From positions 3,534,001 to 3,598,000 of the forward strand of contig NC_008709.1 in assembly GCF_000015285.1 (NCBI RefSeq): a DNA stretch of 64,000 nucleotides, read 5' to 3'. The translations under genes were made by a program, and so were the position numbers. The first letter of the stretch is position 1, and each line of letters begins with the position of its first letter. Below the pieces are notes generated by a model. It made no database searches, had not been told where the DNA came from, and was given only the letters and a program-made list of their open reading frames with translations. Origin of the DNA: Psychromonas ingrahamii 37 (GTDB taxonomy: Bacteria > Pseudomonadota > Gammaproteobacteria > Enterobacterales > Psychromonadaceae). Shown piece by piece: positions 49,753 through 58,271 of this stretch.

Positions 49753-50343
49753 TTATCCGCGAACCATGCTGCTGTCAAAAACATCATCAATAAGGGCTTC
49801 AATAGTCTGGGCATTATCATTAGCACTCGCATAGGTGCGTAACCCCATTATCTGAATTTGCAGATATTGAGCCAGATGGTTTGGATCTTTAGAGACACTT
49901 ATTTCCCCCTGTTCAATCGCTTCTTTGAAGATTACTGCAAATTCGCTTTCTATCAGGCTCAGTAATCGTTTAGTTTCCAACAACAGTTCGGCATTTTCAA
50001 CGGTCAGTTCAGCAACTGATTTAACCAGCATGCACATACCGCTAGGGACTGATTTACCCGTGTCCATAAGGATACTTTTAACAAAAGTTCTCAGTGCTTC
50101 AAGGGGTGATAAAGATGCTTTTTTGCAGGCCGAAAGATGAGAAAAACTGACTTGTGCGTAGTGTTGCAACGCTTCTTTAAATAAATTTTCTTTGTTTCCA
50201 AAGGTCGCATAGATACTGCCTGGCCGCATATCAACCACATCTTGCAGGTTGCGCATGGATGTTCCATGAAAACCTTTTTCCCAATATAGCTTGGTGGCTT
50301 TGTCAACAACATCAGCGCGATCAAATTTTGCTGATTTACTCAT
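49753..50343 (-). CDS. TetR/AcrR-family transcriptional regulator
   Basis: The 196-residue protein has the TetR helix-turn-helix (residues 9-55; ATKLYWEKGFHGTSMRNLQD and GSIYATFGNKENLFKEAL) and a C-terminal ligand domain with a CMLVKSVAEL motif that includes one cysteine. A TGAACGGACGTTCA palindrome 29 bases before its start suggests autoregulation, and related sites upstream of yghU suggest that target. The divergent neighbour at 50541 is a decayed gene. The inducer is unknown; a reactive electrophile would fit the GST target. Confidence 0.9.
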   Translation of the reverse strand: MSKSAKFDRADVVDKATKLYWEKGFHGTSMRNLQDVVDMRPGSIYATFGNKENLFKEALQHYAQVSFSHLSACKKASLSPLEALRTFVKSILMDTGKSVPSGMCMLVKSVAELTVENAELLLETKRLLSLIESEFAVIFKEAIEQGEISVSKDPNHLAQYLQIQIMGLRTYASANDNAQTIEALIDDVFDSSMVRG

Positions 50344-50371
50344 AACGTACTACTCCTCTAAAACAAAGCCA

Positions 50372-50385
50372 TGAACGGACGTTCA
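50372..50385. promoter_or_regulatory. Probable TetR autoregulatory operator
   Basis: TGAACGGACGTTCA is a 14-base palindrome with 5-bp arms, 29-42 bases upstream of the TetR gene. It shares the pattern TGAAC-R-N-A-Y-GTTCA with two sites before yghU. Confidence 0.7.
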
Positions 50386-50540
50386 ATTATAACCTGAGCA
50401 GGCTTGTAATTCCATGTTAATTTTTTTTAGGCGGCAACAAATGACTACTCAGTTAATGGCTGCAAAAATGCACACAAAAGGTTAACAGGTCCTGACATAC
50501 GGAGATCTCAAGTTTTTATGTTTTATATTTTATATTTTAT

Positions 50541-50768
50541 GCTGCAGGTTATAAGCAAAGAAAATTGCTGGAAGTCGTACTGGCTATATCACAGAAAGTG
50601 ATCAGTCACTATCTTAGCCACCTAGCTGAAATGCCCGTTGATAGGGCATTTGAGGAGTATAACAATTTTGTCGGGCAGAAAAAAATCGCTTATAATATCG
50701 AAAAAACCCTTTTAGCATCGCTGACCTGCCTACTAGCGAAACTGGGTGGCAGCAAAGCGATTGATTAA
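50541..50768 (+). pseudogene. 5'-truncated carboxymuconolactone decarboxylase/AhpD-like gene
   Basis: The frame reads AAGYKQRKLLEVVLAISQKV, then ISHYLSHLAEMPVDRAFEEY, and ends KLGGSKAID. This matches the C-terminal part of CMD/AhpD-like proteins (AGYsxxxvLEVvlgvxxKtlSNYtNHxAxtPvD). The N-terminal half with the CxxC active site is missing and AT-rich simple repeats (TTTTATA) lie directly upstream. An internal ATG at 50565 could start a 67-residue product, but function is unlikely. It is divergent from the TetR gene and may be its former target. Confidence 0.55.
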
Positions 50769-50879
50769 ATAACAGGCCAGTAAGCTGGCAACAATACCAA
50801 CGGACGATATAAACCAATCCATAACTGCGGAATCATCAGCACTAACTGCCCGGAGCAATGGTACAAAACAGCTACATAG

Positions 50880-51296
50880 TTAAGGCTGCTTATCAAAGAT
50901 TTTCACATCGTTAGGAATTTTATACCAATCTTGTTTTTCACTTACCCAAATATGAGCGGTAGGATTGATGATTCTTGTATCAGATAAGGTACTTGGTTTG
51001 AGTTTTATTTTTTCGGGTTCACTGGGATTAAAATGGTATATTCTATTTCCGCAAGAAGGACAGAATTTCGCGGTGCTAGTATTACCGCTATCGACTACCC
51101 GGCTCCACTCACTCATTTTTCCTTTGAATTTTACACTATCTGAATGAACCATTGCGGTAATACTAAATGCACTCGTAGATAATTTTTGGCATGCTTTGCA
51201 ATGACAAGCGACAATCATTGTTGGCGGCTCTAAAAGTTCATAGGTGACATTGCCACATTGACATGCCCCTTTAATCGGATATTCAATCTCTTTCAC
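50880..51296 (-). CDS. GFA/CENP-V family zinc protein
   Basis: A small beta-structured protein of the glutathione-dependent formaldehyde-activating enzyme family; members bind zinc and some react with glutathione adducts. The visible cysteines are GACQCGNVTYE, ACHCKACQKLS and KFCPSCGNRIY. GTG at 51296 is preferred because GGAG lies 6 bases before it, while the ATG at 51302 directly abuts GGAG. The 42-base element shared with two other genes lies about 65 bases upstream. The exact reaction is unknown. Confidence 0.83.
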   Translation of the reverse strand: MKEIEYPIKGACQCGNVTYELLEPPTMIVACHCKACQKLSTSAFSITAMVHSDSVKFKGKMSEWSRVVDSGNTSTAKFCPSCGNRIYHFNPSEPEKIKLKPSTLSDTRIINPTAHIWVSEKQDWYKIPNDVKIFDKQP

Positions 51297-51361
51297 TATC
51301 ATCTCCTAACAGGTAAAAAAAGCTAACGAGGCTGTAGAATTTATCCTTTTCAGCCTGCTTA

Positions 51362-51404
51362 TTTAAAACAAAAACCACCCTAATTTACATTGCTTTGCTA
51401 TTCA
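51362..51404 (-). promoter_or_regulatory. Shared upstream element, copy 1 (before the GFA-family gene)
   Basis: AAAACAAAAACCACCCTAAT followed by TTACATT and CTATTCAA (plus strand). The element recurs before the genes at 54042 and 54976 in the same relation. On the minus strand it reads TTGAATAG...AATGTAAATTAGGGTGG, possibly a promoter with operator. Confidence 0.55.
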
Positions 51405-51895
51405 ATTAATTATTCTAACATTCCGCTAATACTGAGACAGAGAAATCATTAAACTCGATCATCAAGTTGATTCGGTTGCTATTCAATTAATTATTCTAAC
51501 ATTCCGCTAATACTGAGACAGAGAAATCATTAAACTCAATCATCAAGTTGATTGAGTTGCTATTCAATTAATTATTCTAACATTCCGCTAATACTGAGAC
51601 AGAGAAATCATTAAACTCGATCATCAAGTTGATTGAGTTGCTATTCAATTAATTATTCTAACATTCCGCTAATACTGAGACAGAGACAGAGAAATCATTA
51701 AACTCGATCATCAAGTTGATTGAGTTGCTATTCAATTAATTATTCTAACATTCCGCTAATACTGAGACAGAGACAGAGAAATCATTAAACTCGATCATCA
51801 AGTTGATTGAGTTGCTATTCAATTAATTATTCTAACATTCCGCTAATATTGGGACAGAGAAATCATTAAACTCGATCATAAAGTTGATTTAAATG
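51397..51895. repeat. Six-unit tandem array, 81-87 bp units, each with a hairpin
   Basis: Units start at 51397, 51478, 51559, 51640, 51727 and 51814. Four are 81 bases and two are 87, from an extra GACAGA. Each unit contains CATTCCGCTAATACTGAGAC and AACTCGATCA-TCAAGT-TGATTGAGTT; the latter pairs as a 10-bp stem, with a G-U wobble in most units and a perfect stem in the one at 51533-51558. No coding potential is seen. The array lies between the GFA-family gene and hmp. Confidence 0.95.
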
Positions 51896-52191
51896 CTGTA
51901 ATCATGGATAGGCGTAATATGCGACAAAAGGTTAGATGTGAGCGGTTAATATTTTTTATCAGAAAAGGGTTAAAAACAGGCTAATTATGCGCAATTGTTG
52001 GCATGAAAATCTTTATTGCACCTATGACAGGAGAATATATACAACAGCTTATGCAGTGAAGACATAAGCTGTTTAGATTTTAATCAGGAGGAATACTTTA
52101 ATTTTCTGCAGTGACACATGCTAAGTAAATGCGCCCATCTTCTATACAAAAGTACGATGCAAAAGGGCTATGCAGAAAAATGAGCGGGCCT
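51896..52191. other. Spacer after hmp with a 10-bp hairpin
   Basis: ACAGCTTATG (52044-52053) and CATAAGCTGT (52063-52072) form a perfect 10-bp stem with a 9-base loop. On the minus strand it lies 120 bases past the hmp stop and lacks a strong T-run, so terminator function is uncertain. Confidence 0.45.
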
Positions 52192-53382
52192 TTATTCCGC
52201 CAGTGCTTTAGACGCACCAAATACTTCATAGAAGATATTTTCATCCGCTACTTGTAACGTTTTTAACTGTTTATAGACGGCTTTCATCATGGCAAGCGGG
52301 CCGCAAAGGTAAAATTCGGCACTGTTCAGCGGTAAATCTGATTTTAATAGTTCCAGATTAATAAGCCCCTGATAATGATTATCTGCCGGCTCAGCGGGTG
52401 CCTGCTCATAAAAAACATGCGTTGTTACCTGCTCCGTATCAGTTATATTATTGTGCATCTCTTTATAAGCATGATGTTCGCTGTTCAGCGCGCCGTGAAC
52501 AAAATGAACCTCCCGGGAGCCGCCCGATACTAAGGTTTCAAGCATCGCCTGCATCGGAGTAATGCCCACACCGCCGCTTATCAGCACCACTGGATTGCTG
52601 CTTTCCTGTAAATAAAACTCGCCAAAGGGATTACTCAGATTCAGCGTATCGCCAACATTGACACTGTCATGCAGGTAGTTTGAAATCAGTCCCTCACCAT
52701 GCGGACTCTGCTCTTTTTTTACCGAGATTCGGTAGCTGTTTTTATTATAGGCACTTGACAGACTGTATTGACGAATTTGATGGTTTTCAGCCCCCGCTGG
52801 CTGCATATGAACGGCGATATACTGACCGGGAACAAAGTCAGAAATGGCCAAACCGTCATTCGGTTTTAAGTAAAACGAGGTGATCAAAGGCGTTTCCATG
52901 ACTTTATTCACGAGAGTAAATTCCCGCGTGCCCCTCCAGCCGCCCTGCTGCTCTGATTTCTGATCGTAGAGTGCCTGTTCTCGATTAATGAAAACATCAG
53001 CTAAAATACCGTAACCTTTTGCCCAGGCATCAATTACTGACTGCGGAGGCTGTAGAATTTCGTCAATCGCCTGTAATAATGCGCTGCCGACTAAAGGATA
53101 ATGTTCACTTTTAATGCCCAAGCTGGCGTGCTTTTGCGCAATACGCTCGACATCGCCTAAGATCACTTCAAGATTATCGACATATTTTGCAAATGCATAA
53201 ACAGCCGTTGCTAACGCGGCTTTCTGACTACCACTTTTCTGATTGGTCATATTGAATATATGACTTAATTCCGGGTGAGACTGAAATAGAATCTGATAAA
53301 ACCGCCCGGTAATATCTTCTCCGTATTGTGCGAGTGCCGGTGCGCTGTCTTTAATTATATTAATTTCAGTTTGCGTTAACAT
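52192..53382 (-). CDS. hmp: Flavohaemoglobin (nitric oxide dioxygenase)
   Basis: Converts nitric oxide and oxygen to nitrate using NAD(P)H, and protects against nitrosative stress. The 396-residue protein has a globin domain (about 1-136, proximal histidine in RIAQKHASLGI), an FAD domain (about 150-255, RQYSLSSAYN and GLISNYLHD) and an NAD domain (GGVGITPMQAML, then FYLCGPLAMMK). The length equals E. coli Hmp. NsrR-type palindromes lie directly upstream at 53394-53446, indicating induction by nitric oxide. Confidence 0.95.
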   Translation of the reverse strand: MLTQTEINIIKDSAPALAQYGEDITGRFYQILFQSHPELSHIFNMTNQKSGSQKAALATAVYAFAKYVDNLEVILGDVERIAQKHASLGIKSEHYPLVGSALLQAIDEILQPPQSVIDAWAKGYGILADVFINREQALYDQKSEQQGGWRGTREFTLVNKVMETPLITSFYLKPNDGLAISDFVPGQYIAVHMQPAGAENHQIRQYSLSSAYNKNSYRISVKKEQSPHGEGLISNYLHDSVNVGDTLNLSNPFGEFYLQESSNPVVLISGGVGITPMQAMLETLVSGGSREVHFVHGALNSEHHAYKEMHNNITDTEQVTTHVFYEQAPAEPADNHYQGLINLELLKSDLPLNSAEFYLCGPLAMMKAVYKQLKTLQVADENIFYEVFGASKALAE

Positions 53383-53393
53383 GTCAACTCCTT

Positions 53394-53446
53394 AATATGC
53401 ATTTAAAATACTTCTTTTTATTTAAGAGGCATCTTAAATGCATATT
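53394..53446 (-). promoter_or_regulatory. Two NsrR-like binding sites upstream of hmp
   Basis: AATATGCATTTAAAATACTT (53394-53413) and AAGAGGCATCTTAAATGCAT (53424-53443) both resemble the NsrR consensus of paired ATGCATTT-type half-sites 11 bases apart. They lie 12-64 bases before the hmp start, as expected for a nitric-oxide-sensitive repressor. Confidence 0.7.
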
Positions 53447-53658
53447 TAAAAAGATGCAAATAAAACCCAAATAAAACCTTTGGTATTTAAAGAGTATTTT
53501 AAGTGTATTTGCCTGAATCAGCGATAAATGCGCACAGTTAAACCGCGGGAGGTGAACGGCTTTTTTGTTGGATTATTTTTACCGGAACAGTATGGTGAGT
53601 TAAAATAAGAACAGGTGCCGCGCAGCGACACCTTATTATAATCTGTGCTTGCGGGTAT

Positions 53659-54042
53659 TTATTTCGCCTCGTCAACCATCTGTATGGTCTTTTCCTCAAC
53701 CTCTTTGGCGATTTGCACTAAGGCTGCATCCTTTGAGAGTGCCGCCAGCATTTGCTCGGGCTTAATAAGGCCAATCTTAGTTTTACCTTTCTCGGTAAAA
53801 ACCGATATACGACATGGCAAGGCCATGTTTAGGCGCATATCGACAGACATAACTTTTGCAGCCTGCCCCGGATTACAGACCTCAAAAACTTTGCACTGCT
53901 CATCAAATGAAATACCTTTACCACGCAGGGTCTCCCCTAAGTCGTGGACATACAACACCCCAAAGTTGTGCCGTTTAACGGCTGCATCAAGATCTGCTGA
54001 TGCTTGTTCGAATGATTTACTGGTTTCAACTATATAGTACAT
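53659..54042 (-). CDS. DUF302 family protein
   Basis: A 127-residue protein of the DUF302 fold, of unknown biochemical function. The pattern KSFEQASADLDAAVKRHNFGVL and the central VFEVCNPGQAAKVMSVDMRL with ALPCRISVF are typical, including two conserved cysteines in CNP and LPCR contexts. The gene stands alone 276 bases upstream of hmp on the same strand and carries the shared 42-base element 70 bases before its start. Confidence 0.83.
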   Translation of the reverse strand: MYYIVETSKSFEQASADLDAAVKRHNFGVLYVHDLGETLRGKGISFDEQCKVFEVCNPGQAAKVMSVDMRLNMALPCRISVFTEKGKTKIGLIKPEQMLAALSKDAALVQIAKEVEEKTIQMVDEAK

Positions 54043-54409
54043 AAGTCATCTCCATCTTTATGGTTACACATAATAAGGCGGTCGAATGCTTCATTCTAAG
54101 CCTGTTTTTTTGAAAATAAAAACCACCCTAATTTACATTTGTTTACTATTCAAGGTCTGTTCTGTTTTTAATAAAGACAAATTTAGGGACACACAAACTT
54201 TTTATAAACAAACAGTCCAACTTGATTAGCACTTTACTTTACTTTTTTTTAAGCAATGAATTCCTTAATCAAGCGGCAAACATAAACTCAAAACCACCTC
54301 AAAGTCATTGACAGTCAAAATTAAACACCTGCCCCTCATTGCCTTTTTTATAAAAACTTATTTTTATTCAATAGGATAATTCAGTCATGGTGCGCATTAT
54401 CAGGTATAT
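54043..54409. promoter_or_regulatory. Spacer containing shared upstream element, copy 2
   Basis: The element AAAATAAAAACCACCCTAAT plus TTACATTTGTTTACTATTCA lies at 54114-54153, upstream of the DUF302 gene. The rest of the spacer shows no gene; it is AT-rich with runs of T near 54235-54255. Confidence 0.5.
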
Positions 54410-54976
54410 TCAATGATGCTTATCATGAGGATTTTTGCCTGTTGCCATTGCCCAATGATGCTGCTGATGGTGTGTACCATATGCCATTAAACCTATATAA
54501 CCAAGACCTCTAATTTTATCTGAATCTTTTGGATCCCCTGAAGTGGTCATCAAAATATACTGGTCATTATCTTTTACCACTTTCATGATCCATCCTGTAT
54601 CACGTTTTAGCTGATTCGGGTGTGCCGCAAAAATCCTCTCCAGTGCTTTTTTTGCCCTATTTGTAGTGGGTCTTATAGTAGCCTTCAATCCATTTTTTAT
54701 TGGTTCTTGGGAAATAACGTCAATATTAAAGGTCATATCATTCATATCTAGCAAGTGTTGTCTAAGCGCTTCCAGATTAACTTTATTCCAAGCCGTATTA
54801 GGGTCTCTATTTAGCTTTAAAATAACTTCCTGAATCGTTCCAAAAGCCTCATTCCCACCCTCAGTCAGCATTACATCATTATGACTATGATTCGTCATCC
54901 CTGTGTGTGCGTCTGCTGCGAAAACAATATTGAACTGAAAAAATAGTATCGAAAAAACAAATATTCTGAGTTTCAT
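54410..54976 (-). CDS. Periplasmic histidine-rich protein of unknown function
   Basis: From the ATG at 54976 (AAGGAGA 4 bases upstream) the protein has 188 residues. It has a signal peptide (MKLRIFVFSILFFQFNIVFA, cleavage after AFA or ADA) and a secreted domain with GTIQEVILKLNRDPNTAWNK. It is histidine-rich at both ends (HTGMTNHSHND near the mature start; THHQQHHWAMATGKNPHDKHH at the C-terminus), which suggests metal binding. The family is not recognised. Copy 3 of the shared upstream element lies 14-55 bases before the start, so the element overlaps its likely promoter. Confidence 0.7.
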   Translation of the reverse strand: MKLRIFVFSILFFQFNIVFAADAHTGMTNHSHNDVMLTEGGNEAFGTIQEVILKLNRDPNTAWNKVNLEALRQHLLDMNDMTFNIDVISQEPIKNGLKATIRPTTNRAKKALERIFAAHPNQLKRDTGWIMKVVKDNDQYILMTTSGDPKDSDKIRGLGYIGLMAYGTHHQQHHWAMATGKNPHDKHH

Positions 54977-54990
54977 TACATCTCCTTTAT

Positions 54991-55031
54991 TTAAAATAAA
55001 AACCACCCTAATTTACATTTATTGACTATTC
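54991..55031 (-). promoter_or_regulatory. Shared upstream element, copy 3
   Basis: AAAATAAAAACCACCCTAAT followed by TTACATTTATTGACTATTCA, nearly identical to copies at 51362 and 54114. Its position just ahead of the ribosome binding site supports a promoter or operator role. Confidence 0.55.
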
Positions 55032-55222
55032 AAGTTATGCACTTATTATTTGAATCTAAGAGATCTACAGGCAGAGTTATTTAATCTTAGGGTTTAATGC
55101 GGTCTATTCCACTCATTTAAAATTGCGGCAAATTCATTGATCAAATAAACCATAACGCGGATAGAAAACGCTATGGTTTTTTCTGTGTAATTATTAACAA
55201 ATCTGGTCTTTATTTCTGTTTG

Positions 55223-56911
55223 TTATTTGTCTGAAATATCCAGGATCAGTGCCTGATAAGGAGCAAGGCTTAATGATGAAAGTGCTCGCGGATTATTTTG
55301 ATAATTGTTTAATATAAGCTGTTTAATTTCCCCGTTATAATGTCGAGTTAAGCTCTGCTGGGTAAAGTTACAGATGATTAATAAGGTTTTACCATTATAG
55401 CTGCGCTGATAGGCATAAACATCAGCATCATCTTGATCAAGCAGTTGATATTGACCATAAGTAATGACCTCACCATAGAGCGCAGATTTTCGCAGGGCAA
55501 TAAGCTTGCGATAATAATGAAAGATTGAATTTTCATCTTCTCTTTCGGCCTGCGCATTCACTACGGCTTGATTATTATTAAGCGCCAGCCAGGGGGTGCC
55601 GGTGGTAAATCCGGCATTAATACCGTTATCCCATTGCATCGGCAAACGGGCATGATCACGGGAAAAGTAGTTAAGAAAATCGATAGCCTGTTGCGCGCTG
55701 CGACCACTGGCTAATATTTTTTGATAATGAAATTTTGCCATCAGATCATTAAATTGACTGATATCGGTAAAGATTTTATTGGTCATGCCAATCTCTTCAC
55801 CTTGATAGACATAGGGTGTGCCACTCATCATATGGGTAAGAGTACCTAGCATTTTCGCGCTGATACTGCGATATTCTTTACAGTCGCTGCCAAAGCGGGA
55901 AACCGTTCTGGGCTGATCGTGATTGCTCCAATATAAGCTGTTCCAGCCCTTCTGATAGAGATCATTCTGCCAGCGTGTCATGATCTCTTTATATTCAACA
56001 AGATCAAAAGGTTTGCGCACAGCGTTGTGCTCTTCTCTGTCGATGCTCATGTGTTCAAAATGAAAAATCATACTGACTTCATGTCTGTCCGGATGTGAGT
56101 AATAACGGCCGTCTAAGGTAGTAGTAAAAGGCGTTTCTGCAACGGTCATAACATCGTAGTGGGACAAGACTTTTTCATCAATTTCACGCAGGTATTGATG
56201 GCATAATAGGTTATTTGCCCAATGCTCCCAACCGGCAACACCTTCATCAAAAATGGTCGCATCGGGAAAGTCAGAGGGTTTGCCAATCATATTGATAACA
56301 TCCATGCGAAAGCCACCAATGCCTTTTTTTAGCCAAAAATGTAAAACGTCATGAATTGCTGCACGTACCTCCGGATTTGCCCAGTTTAAATCGGGCTGCT
56401 TTTTACTGAACAAATGTAAATAGTATTGCTTGCTCGCAGCATCTAATTCCCAGGCTTTCGGGGTAAAAAAGGATTCCCAGTTATTGGGCTCACTGCCGTC
56501 GGGTTTAGGATCTTTCCAGATATACCAATCCCGTTTTGGATTATCTAAGCTGCTTTTAGATTCAACAAACCAGGGGTGCTCATCGGAGGTATGATTGACC
56601 ACCAGATCCATTAAAATTTTAATGTCGCGTTTTTTAGCTTCCACAATCAATAATTCCATGTCGTCCATGGTGCCGTATTCTGGCGCAATTTTATAATAAT
56701 CAGAAATATCGTAGCCATTATCATCCATGGGTGACTGGTTTACCGGGCTTAACCAGATAATATTAGCGCCCAATGCCTGAATATGATCCAGTTTATTGAT
56801 AATGCCCTGAATATCGCCCAGACCATCACCGTTGCTGTCATTAAAGCTGCGTGGATAAATTTGGTAGACCACACAGTTATGCCACCATCTTTTTGTTATT
56901 GCGCCCTTCAT
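55223..56911 (-). CDS. aglA: Alpha-glucosidase, GH13 (oligo-1,6-glucosidase-like)
   Basis: A cytoplasmic hydrolase releasing glucose from short alpha-glucosides imported by the adjacent ABC transporter. The 562-residue protein shows GH13 regions: DLVVNHTSDEHPWF, GFRMDVINMI with the nucleophile aspartate, MTVAETPF with the acid/base glutamate, and WSNHDQPR with the third carboxylate. The residue after the nucleophile is valine, which in this subfamily is associated with alpha-1,6 (isomaltose-type) specificity rather than alpha-1,4. It lies 59 bases after aglR on the same strand. Trehalose-6-phosphate hydrolase is less likely given the ABC rather than PTS neighbours. Confidence 0.9.
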   Translation of the reverse strand: MKGAITKRWWHNCVVYQIYPRSFNDSNGDGLGDIQGIINKLDHIQALGANIIWLSPVNQSPMDDNGYDISDYYKIAPEYGTMDDMELLIVEAKKRDIKILMDLVVNHTSDEHPWFVESKSSLDNPKRDWYIWKDPKPDGSEPNNWESFFTPKAWELDAASKQYYLHLFSKKQPDLNWANPEVRAAIHDVLHFWLKKGIGGFRMDVINMIGKPSDFPDATIFDEGVAGWEHWANNLLCHQYLREIDEKVLSHYDVMTVAETPFTTTLDGRYYSHPDRHEVSMIFHFEHMSIDREEHNAVRKPFDLVEYKEIMTRWQNDLYQKGWNSLYWSNHDQPRTVSRFGSDCKEYRSISAKMLGTLTHMMSGTPYVYQGEEIGMTNKIFTDISQFNDLMAKFHYQKILASGRSAQQAIDFLNYFSRDHARLPMQWDNGINAGFTTGTPWLALNNNQAVVNAQAEREDENSIFHYYRKLIALRKSALYGEVITYGQYQLLDQDDADVYAYQRSYNGKTLLIICNFTQQSLTRHYNGEIKQLILNNYQNNPRALSSLSLAPYQALILDISDK

Positions 56912-56970
56912 ACTGCTGTTCCTTATATTAATGAATCATTGGATAAAATAATTGGTTATTATCTGTCTGG

Positions 56971-58014
56971 TTATGCACTTTTATTAATAATTAACTCAGT
57001 TAGCAGGGTAACTGATTCGCTTTTGCGAATGCCGAGGCAGACCTCTGCCGCGATATTGCCTTTTTCTTTAATAGGTTGGCCTACCGTAGTAATCCCCTGC
57101 TCAAGTGCACTGGCTATACCATCAAAGCCGACAATCTGTAACTTACCAGGCACTGCAATATTAAGCTCAGAGGCCACGTGTAAAGCGGCAATGGCGATTT
57201 TATCACTCATGCAGAGCAGTAAATTAATGGGCTCAGAGGCTGTTAATATGCCGCGAATAATAGTTTGGATCATGCGATCATCATAGGGTTCTATTTGCCA
57301 GATAGCATCATTTTCAATGGCAATATCAGCGTCATTTAATGCCTCTTTATAGCCTTCTAATCGACAGCGACTAATAGACTCAATGGGTGAAAATAACGCC
57401 AGATCACCAATAGATTGCGAATCGCTATTCTGGGTCAGATGCAGCCCTAAAATAACCGGATGAACACTGCTAGCTTGAGTATGATCAATGGCATATTTAG
57501 CGATCGAATAGGCGGCTTCATGGTTATTAATATTAATGGACGGATAGTTTTTATATTTAAAATCCACCGTAATAATGGGTTTATTTTGTAACTCCAGACG
57601 TTTTAATATTTTACTGCTTTTCGGTTGACCATAAACAATAAAAGCATCCGCCAGACTATCACTTTGATTAACAAGATAACGGTCTGCATCAGAGGCGAGC
57701 AGCAGCATATTGACATGCTGTTTATCAAATACCTCAGCAACGGCGCTTAAAAATTGATTGGCCACCGGGTTCATTAATGACTCCGAGAGATCATCGGATA
57801 AGACAATACCATAGACCCCCGTTTTACCCGTGCGCAGGCTTCTTGCCGCCATACTTGGCCCTAAATAACCAATCTCTTCGCAGTATTTTAATATTTTATT
57901 ACGCAGCAACTTTGAGAGCTGAGCCGGTTTATTAAAGGCGTTAGAAATCGTCGCCGGAGAGACGTCCAGTTGCTGAGAAATATTTTTTAATGTGTGTTTT
58001 TGTGGAATTTTCAC
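56971..58014 (-). CDS. aglR: LacI-family regulator of the alpha-glucoside genes
   Basis: The protein has an N-terminal LacI helix-turn-helix (TLKNISQQLDVSPATISNAF, with hinge GYLGPSMAARSLRTGKTG) and a periplasmic-binding-protein-like sensor domain (about 55-335). I prefer the GTG at 58014 (347 residues; AAGGGG 7 bases upstream) over the ATG at 58068, which has no ribosome binding site and adds residues before the HTH. It is divergent from aglEFGK and co-directional with aglA, like AglR in Sinorhizobium. An operator-like palindrome lies 29 bases upstream of this start. Confidence 0.88.
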   Translation of the reverse strand: MKIPQKHTLKNISQQLDVSPATISNAFNKPAQLSKLLRNKILKYCEEIGYLGPSMAARSLRTGKTGVYGIVLSDDLSESLMNPVANQFLSAVAEVFDKQHVNMLLLASDADRYLVNQSDSLADAFIVYGQPKSSKILKRLELQNKPIITVDFKYKNYPSININNHEAAYSIAKYAIDHTQASSVHPVILGLHLTQNSDSQSIGDLALFSPIESISRCRLEGYKEALNDADIAIENDAIWQIEPYDDRMIQTIIRGILTASEPINLLLCMSDKIAIAALHVASELNIAVPGKLQIVGFDGIASALEQGITTVGQPIKEKGNIAAEVCLGIRKSESVTLLTELIINKSA

Positions 58015-58271
58015 TCGGATGCCCCTTATATTGCCACCCAGTCTAAATCGTTTTAGTAAATTGTTCATATACTATAAAGCTAAATTTATAAATTAAGTGA
58101 TAACCATCACCAAAAAAGTGCACAATTTATACAAAAAAGAGGTTTTGCACACATTATCCATACAATTAGCTATATTTATTAACATTTCTGTCTATTATCA
58201 GCGCCTGATAGTTTCTATCTTAAATGATTTAGTAAATGTTCCTTTTTTGTTGAAAACGGAGTTAAATAAAG
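58015..58271. promoter_or_regulatory. Divergent aglR/aglE control region with LacI-type operator and CRP-like site
   Basis: CTAAATCGTTTTAG at 58043-58056 is a palindrome with a central CG, typical of LacI-family operators. GTGATAACCATCAC at 58097-58110 fits the CRP pattern GTGA-N6-TCAC. Together they suggest repression by AglR and catabolite control. GGAG precedes aglE at about 58259. Confidence 0.6.

Noticed and set aside
51397-51895. CRISPR array
   Set aside because: Units are contiguous 81-87 base direct repeats without distinct spacers, and no cas genes are nearby.
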